Shown here: positions 7,208 to 10,388 of the stretch, one piece after another
Position numbering within the stretch: position 1 is the first letter of the stretch
How the letters are laid out: each line of letters opens with the position of its first letter
The notes under the pieces: model-generated
What the model saw: the letters and a program-made list of their open reading frames with translations, nothing else
Told to the model about the DNA's origin: nothing
The model's database searches: none
Assembly: GCA_026770615.1 (NCBI GenBank)
Contig: MU632093.1
Location: forward strand, 25,054-35,441
Origin: Pavlovales sp. CCMP2436
Taxonomy: Eukaryota; Haptophyta; Pavlovophyceae; Pavlovales
Length of the DNA: 10,388 nt
Reading direction: 5' to 3'
Translations under genes and position numbers: made by a program

Positions 7208-7609
7208 GTGGGTGACCCTATGGGGAACAACCTTGGCCACAACCGACGTACGAACTTTTGGCCAATCGCAGCACAAGCAAGGTACGGGCTGCCACACTTC
7301 GGACCAAACCAGGCAGCATGGATGAATGATAACATGCTCCACAGTATCGCTACATGCGTAGGCAGAGATGTGGTACTGATTAAAAGATTAGAAGACGAGC
7401 AAGTTAGTGACTTCATTGCTGTATATCGAGCTGAGTCCCTAGCGGGGCTCCCGTGATTTGATGTCAACAGTAAGGGGTGGACAGCCCTGCCAGGAGCAAA
7501 CTGCACAAAAAATCTACATGAGCTTATCCTGAATGCACGTGAAGGAGGCAGGAGGGTATGTGTTATCTCAATCGACGAAGGGAAGAACCACTTTGAAGCG
7601 ACATGTTAA
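7208..7609 (+). pseudogene. Broken ORF resembling the C-terminal half of an OTU-like cysteine protease
   Basis: One frame is open from TGA 7148-7150 to TAA 7607-7609 apart from an in-frame TGA at 7454-7456. The text before the TGA includes AWMNDNMLHSIATCVGRDVV. This resembles the W-x3-(E/L)-LxA(I/L)A...I-V-V segment of OTU-family deubiquitinating proteases. Text after the TGA includes VCVISIDEGKNHFEATC, where NHF would be the catalytic His motif near the C-terminus. The upstream catalytic DG-x-C motif is not visible, so the fragment is incomplete or the assignment is wrong. The TGA could come from CGA (Arg) by one transition. OTU domains are carried by several retroelements and viruses as well as host genes; nothing here decides which. 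Confidence 0.33.
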
Positions 7610-7674
7610 ATCCCGGGACAAGGGCCATGAGCTGATGGAGCCCAACAGGAGAAAAGGATACGGCGAAGGTACGG

Positions 7675-7800
7675 GTGAGCTAGGTGGGGTGTGGGTGGGG
7701 TGTGGGGTAGGGGTGGGGGTGCGGAGTGACGGAGGTGGGGGCGTGGACGGCGGCAGATTTGGCAGCGGAGGTGACGGAGATGGCAGCTGGGATGTATGGT
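7675..7800 (+). repeat. G-rich low-complexity tract (GGGGTGTGGG type)
   Basis: This run of GGTGGGG/GGGTGTGGGG sequence followed by GGAGGTG/GGCGG units has no coding regularity. The ORFs through it are Gly- or Pro/His-rich and overlap on both strands, as expected for simple sequence. It separates the OTU-like fragment from the coding-like fragment at 7828-7998 and could lie within an intron. Confidence 0.6.
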
Positions 7801-7827
7801 GAACGGAGGCGAATGGGACGAGGGTGA

Positions 7828-7998
7828 CAGCGGCACAAGGACGACAGCGGCGGCGAAGAGGAGTTGGAGAGAACCAGGGCGCGCGTTCGGCAACTCAAAG
7901 ATATAACTTTTGTCACTGATGGCCCTACAGCTGAATGGATGCAGCTGGAGGTACCTGCTGGCACGGCTGATTCACTCTTCGGAGTGACGTCGTTATGA
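7828..7998 (+). CDS. Short C-terminal coding-like fragment with AATAAA downstream
   Basis: The frame is open from after TGA 7825-7827 to TGA 7996-7998 and has no ATG near its start, so it would be a terminal exon or a fragment. It begins with an acidic/helical stretch (DDSGGEEELERTRARVRQLK) and continues DITFVTDGPTAEWMQLEVPA. An acceptor-like GGTGACAG precedes 7831. AATAAA at 8027-8032 lies 29 bp after the stop, a plausible polyadenylation signal. I do not recognise the family. It may be the end of the gene whose OTU-like part lies upstream, but no phase-compatible junction was found. Confidence 0.28.
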   Translation, partial: QRHKDDSGGEEELERTRARVRQLKDITFVTDGPTAEWMQLEVPAGTADSLFGVTSL

Positions 7999-8026
7999 AC
8001 CGACGACGATGAGGGGTCTCTAGCGG

Positions 8027-8032
8027 AATAAA
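8027..8032 (+). promoter_or_regulatory. Possible polyadenylation signal AATAAA
   Basis: A perfect AATAAA hexamer stands 29 bp after the stop at 7998, in a local AT-rich stretch. A hexamer this short also occurs by chance. Confidence 0.3.
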
Positions 8033-8563
8033 TTGCATATTTAATGTTGTATGGTACTTCGCAAATGGCAAACCTATCAAGAACCTATTGCTCGTGTGTA
8101 CTGTGGCCTGCACGTTCGATGACCTTGCAAAATAATAATGAATATATTTGACCGCCATCGCAAATCCAGCAAAACAAATTGCGAAGAGCACCTTGGTCCA
8201 AGGGTACAGTAACCACCCAACGGAATTTTCGTCATAGGATTAAACCACGCGCCCGCGCCGGCATTCGCGGTACAGTAACCAGGCCACCCTGTGGAGGCCA
8301 CTGCTTCGCGGAGCTCGCCGCGGCCGCCGGGCGCGTGCTACTGTATGCGCGCCCGTGTGTGTATGGTAAGTTACGAGCGAGGACAGTTTTGATTTCGAGG
8401 GTCATTTTTGAGCTGTCCTCGGTCATCGCGGTGTCTTTCCCGTAACTTTTGTGATTTCCCGGTGTTGGGCGTGGATGGCCGTTTTGGGGCTCTCGGACGT
8501 GGCTCGGGGGGTATCTCGGTGGGCTGTCCTCGGTTTTGGCTGAGATCTTGATTGTTACGATTG
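8033..8563. other. Stretch with no gene; one 13 bp direct repeat
   Basis: I see no supportable coding region. GGTACAGTAACCA occurs twice, at 8203-8215 and 8269-8281. The DNA changes from AT-rich (to about 8240) to strongly GC-rich (from about 8250), which may be a junction between unrelated sequences. GGTAAGTTAC near 8365 is donor-like but has no partner I can support. Confidence 0.4.
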
Positions 8564-9095
8564 CGGACACATTGGGCATTCGGGGGCGGGGTGAGTGGCG
8601 GACACATTGGTCGTTTGGGGGGACGGGGTGGGATGTAGGACACATTGGGCATTTGAGGGCCGGGGTGGGCGGTGGGCACATTGCAAATCGTGGAGGAGCT
8701 CGGGTGATGGACACATTGGAGATCGTGGAAGAGCTTGGTCGGCGGACATTTTGGATATCATCGTAGCGTTCCGTTTGCGGACACATTGGAGATGGGTGGG
8801 GCGGGGCGGATGAAGGACACACTGGACATGGGTGGGACGGGTGGATGAAGGACACATTGGACATGGGTTGGATGGGTGGGTGGCGGACACATTGCAGACC
8901 GTGGAGGAGCTCGGGTGGCGGACTCATTGGAAATCGTGGATGAGCTCGGTCGGGCGGGCACATTGCGGATCGTGGAAGAGCTCGGTCGGGCGGGAACATT
9001 GCGGATCGTCGTAGCGTTCCGATTGCGGACACATTGGGCATGAGAGGAACGGGCGGGTGGTGGGACGCGGACGGACATCGTGGGCACGGACGGGC
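8564..9095. repeat. 35 bp minisatellite, fourteen clear units
   Basis: Units anchored on CGGACACATTGG begin at 8564, 8599, 8637, 8673, 8708, 8743, 8778, 8814, 8849, 8884, 8919, 8955, 8991 and 9026, with a degenerate unit at 9061. Spacings are 35-38 bp, mostly 35 or 36. Unit interiors fall into classes: a GTGGAGGAGCTCGG class, a GGGTGGG class and a TCGTAGCGTTCCG class. The last recurs at 8761 and 9009, exactly 248 bp apart (seven units), showing higher-order duplication. Because 35 is not a multiple of three and the minus strand has few stops, long ORFs of Pro/Ser/Cys-rich sequence arise without selection. Confidence 0.93.
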
Positions 9096-9139
9096 ACAGG
9101 CGGACATCGCGGACACGGGTGGACATCGCGGACGACGGG
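9068..9139. repeat. Short GGACATCG repeats bordering the minisatellite
   Basis: CGGACATCG or TGGACATCG recurs about three times with related GGGCACGG/GACACGGG fillers, at roughly 20 bp spacing. It looks like a degenerate edge of the 35 bp array with a shorter unit. Confidence 0.6.
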
Positions 9140-9369
9140 AGGGTGGTGCGCAGTTTCAGAAAACCGCAAGGCCCGCGAGAAAAAACCCGGGAGGCAAAGC
9201 CCGCGAGAACGCGATAACTCGGGGTAGCTCTGAGATGCCCTGGCTTCGAAGGAAACTCTTTAACTCACGAGTAGTTAAAGAAACGAGGCTTGCCTGAAAG
9301 AGCAACCCAAAATCCTCGCCATGCGTTATTCGCCCAAGATATTTTTCTCGGGTAAGTACATAACCTACA

Positions 9370-9648
9370 ATGCACAGCCGCCACGAGATGACTGTACGCA
9401 ATCGGCTCGGGGTTGTGCCCGGAGACGCGTCGGGTGCATCGATCGTGTGCAAAGCCTGCTCTGAGCTCAAGACCGCGAATGAGATGAACCACCGGCGTAG
9501 GCGGACAGGCGAGATCACCTTGACTTACAATTGCTGTTTGTGCTACCGTTTGCAGGCTCGCGTACGCTCGGCTCGCCATCGTATCTCGCACGACGCATCG
9601 ATCGGCATGAAGCTAGCCTTCGATTTGCTCGACAGATGCTATCTTTGA
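9370..9648 (+). CDS. Small zinc-finger-like ORF (92 codons)
   Basis: The ORF starts at ATG 9370 and ends with TGA at 9646. Residues in the middle give CKAC, then 24 residues including SELKTANEMNHRRRRTGE, then CCLC, followed by a basic stretch (YRLQARVRSARHR). The C-x2-C-x24-C-x2-C layout with a Lys three residues after the first pair resembles small single zinc-binding modules seen in proteins of fungi, protists and large DNA viruses. I do not assign a family. An alternative reading treats 9497-9555 as a 59 nt intron (GTAGGC...TTTGCAG) that removes the second Cys pair and links in phase to downstream exons; see findings. Confidence 0.4.
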   Translation: MHSRHEMTVRNRLGVVPGDASGASIVCKACSELKTANEMNHRRRRTGEITLTYNCCLCYRLQARVRSARHRISHDASIGMKLAFDLLDRCYL

Positions 9649-9770
9649 GGAGATCGGTAAGCATTCCTTTCCGCAAATTCCTGGTCCCACAAAAAATGCT
9701 CGGTGCGTTTAAATCCCGAAATAAAAATCTCACGTATTGATATAGACATCCCATCATGCCATCATCTCAG

Positions 9771-9950
9771 CTTCGCTCGGCTCTCCGCAAGCTGCCGCGC
9801 CACGCTCGCCCGTACCACCCGGCTGTGCAATGGCGCATCGAGGTATTCAAGAATCTTTACATGCTCTACGGGCGGGAAGCGCCAGACCTCAAGCCGAACC
9901 CGAATCGAAGCGCGCTCACCTACCTCGATTCAGAACAATCAGGAAGTTAG
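9771..9950 (+). CDS. Exon-like ORF ending just before a palindrome
   Basis: After an acceptor-like CATCATCTCAG the frame is open for 59 codons to TAG at 9948-9950. It reads RPYHPAVQWRIEVFKNLYML and then a polar tail. An upstream donor GATCG|GTAAGC at 9657 would join it in phase 0 to an open frame ending SLRFARQMLSLRRS. Alternatively translation could start at ATG 9756. I do not recognise the sequence. A perfect 18 bp hairpin begins 5 bp after the stop. Confidence 0.3.
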   Translation, partial: LRSALRKLPRHARPYHPAVQWRIEVFKNLYMLYGREAPDLKPNPNRSALTYLDSEQSGS

Positions 9951-9954
9951 TTGC

Positions 9955-9991
9955 AGATTCGTGAATGGGGCGCCGCCCCATTCACGAATCT
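9955..9991. repeat. 37 bp palindrome, 18 bp perfect arms around one base
   Basis: The left arm (9955-9972) and right arm (9974-9991) are exact reverse complements, starting AGATTCGTGAATGGGG, with a single C at the centre. It can form a cruciform in DNA or a very stable hairpin in RNA. No T-run follows, so it is not a bacterial-type terminator. Its function is unknown. Confidence 0.92.
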
Positions 9992-10086
9992 ACGTCGAAC
10001 TTTTCCGTGTCAAGTCTCAATTAGGGAATCATGACTTTCTTTTCGCTTCCGAACGCTGAGAATCGGAAATTTTAGTTATTTTTAGT

Positions 10087-10388
10087 ATGTTGTCGACCCT
10101 AGAGGCACACGTGCAGCATGAGCCCATACCCCCAAAAGACACCAGTGCACAGACAACTCCTGCCAAACGAAGACGCATGACGCGCAACCAACCTCCGAAT
10201 AACGAAGACTCATTACCAGGTGCAGACCCGACCATACCCCCTATGCAGCCTAAGCCCACCCTCAGGCCCAGCCGAGGCCAGCCACGCTTACGCATACCAA
10301 TCATGGAAAATCAAATCCAGAAGAGACCGCCTCGAGTCATACCCTCAAAGCGCATCCAAAAGAGACCCTCCCGAGCCACACCCTCAGC
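10087..10388 (+). CDS. Pro/Arg-rich repeat ORF, copy 2, 5' part (runs off the window)
   Basis: The frame is open from ATG 10087 to the last base (100 complete codons) with no stop, so the gene continues beyond the window. It starts MLSTLEAHVQHEPIPPKDTS, has a basic cluster PAKRRRMTRN that could be a nuclear localisation signal, then a Pro-rich low-complexity region. A 13-residue unit follows twice (NQIQKRPPRVIPS, KRIQKRPSRATPS). Residues from QPPNNEDS onward match the frameshifted copy at 6711-6886, which has only one such unit. I do not recognise the family. A repetitive-element N-terminus is likely given two copies 3.4 kb apart. Confidence 0.5.
   Translation, partial: MLSTLEAHVQHEPIPPKDTSAQTTPAKRRRMTRNQPPNNEDSLPGADPTIPPMQPKPTLRPSRGQPRLRIPIMENQIQKRPPRVIPSKRIQKRPSRATPS

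Noticed and set aside
7606..7893. A 95-codon minus-strand Pro/His/Ser-rich ORF
   Set aside because: It translates the G-rich tract on its C-rich strand. No domain or splice support.
8564..9095. CRISPR-like array
   Set aside because: The conserved core is only about 12 bp, the interiors are related rather than unique spacers, there are no cas genes, and the context is eukaryotic.
9352..9377. A 26-nt intron (GTAAGT...CACAG) upstream of the zinc-finger ORF
   Set aside because: Joining the ATG 9321 frame across it meets a stop within a few codons, so it gives no product.
9955..9991. Bacterial intrinsic terminator
   Set aside because: There is no T-run after the hairpin and the surroundings are eukaryotic.

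Overview
This window looks like nuclear DNA of a GC-rich, intron-bearing unicellular eukaryote, possibly an alga or other protist. The evidence is a gene split by GT-AG introns with matching reading-frame phases, long triplet microsatellites, minisatellites, and no bacterial operon structure or ribosome binding sites. I cannot name the lineage. Most of the DNA appears to be mobile-element or repeat-derived.

Positions 458-4827 (minus strand) hold the one confidently identified gene: a Mutator-like (MULE) transposase rebuilt here from seven exons. Its product of about 976 residues has, in order, a Ser/Pro/Ala-rich N-terminus, a FAR1/WRKY-GCM1-type C2H2 zinc finger, a DDE-type MULE catalytic domain with a C-x2-H motif, a CxC...CxH SWIM zinc finger and a basic tail. 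Five of six exon junctions are phase-compatible as they stand; the sixth is compatible once the exon 4 frameshift is allowed for. Two apparent one-base insertions (2715-2720 and about 1899-1904) and an in-frame TAG (1839-1841) interrupt it, so this copy is probably inactive unless these are assembly errors. Intron 1 is nearly all triplet microsatellite. Upstream of the start lie four copies of an interrupted palindrome (GAGAC-N-GTCTC type) and a G-run tract. No terminal inverted repeats were recognised, so the element ends are unknown.

Positions 5224-6519 (minus strand) hold an unidentified gene whose C-terminal half is a tandem array of 19-residue ERYAN-type repeats. A single TAA falls inside one repeat at the normally conserved Tyr codon.

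Positions 6540-8560 are decayed, mostly plus-strand material. They contain one copy (6711-6989) of a dispersed Pro/Arg-rich repeat, a broken reading frame (7208-7609) that weakly resembles the C-terminal half of an OTU-like cysteine protease, a G-rich low-complexity tract, and a short C-terminal coding-like fragment with a nearby AATAAA.

Positions 8564-9095 are a minisatellite of fourteen 35-38 bp units plus a degenerate fifteenth, with a 248 bp higher-order period. It is open on the minus strand, which creates a long but probably spurious ORF.

Positions 9300-10388 (plus strand) hold a small zinc-finger-like ORF, an exon-like ORF ending just before a 37 bp near-perfect palindrome, and the start of a second, intact copy of the Pro/Arg-rich repeat ORF that runs off the window edge.
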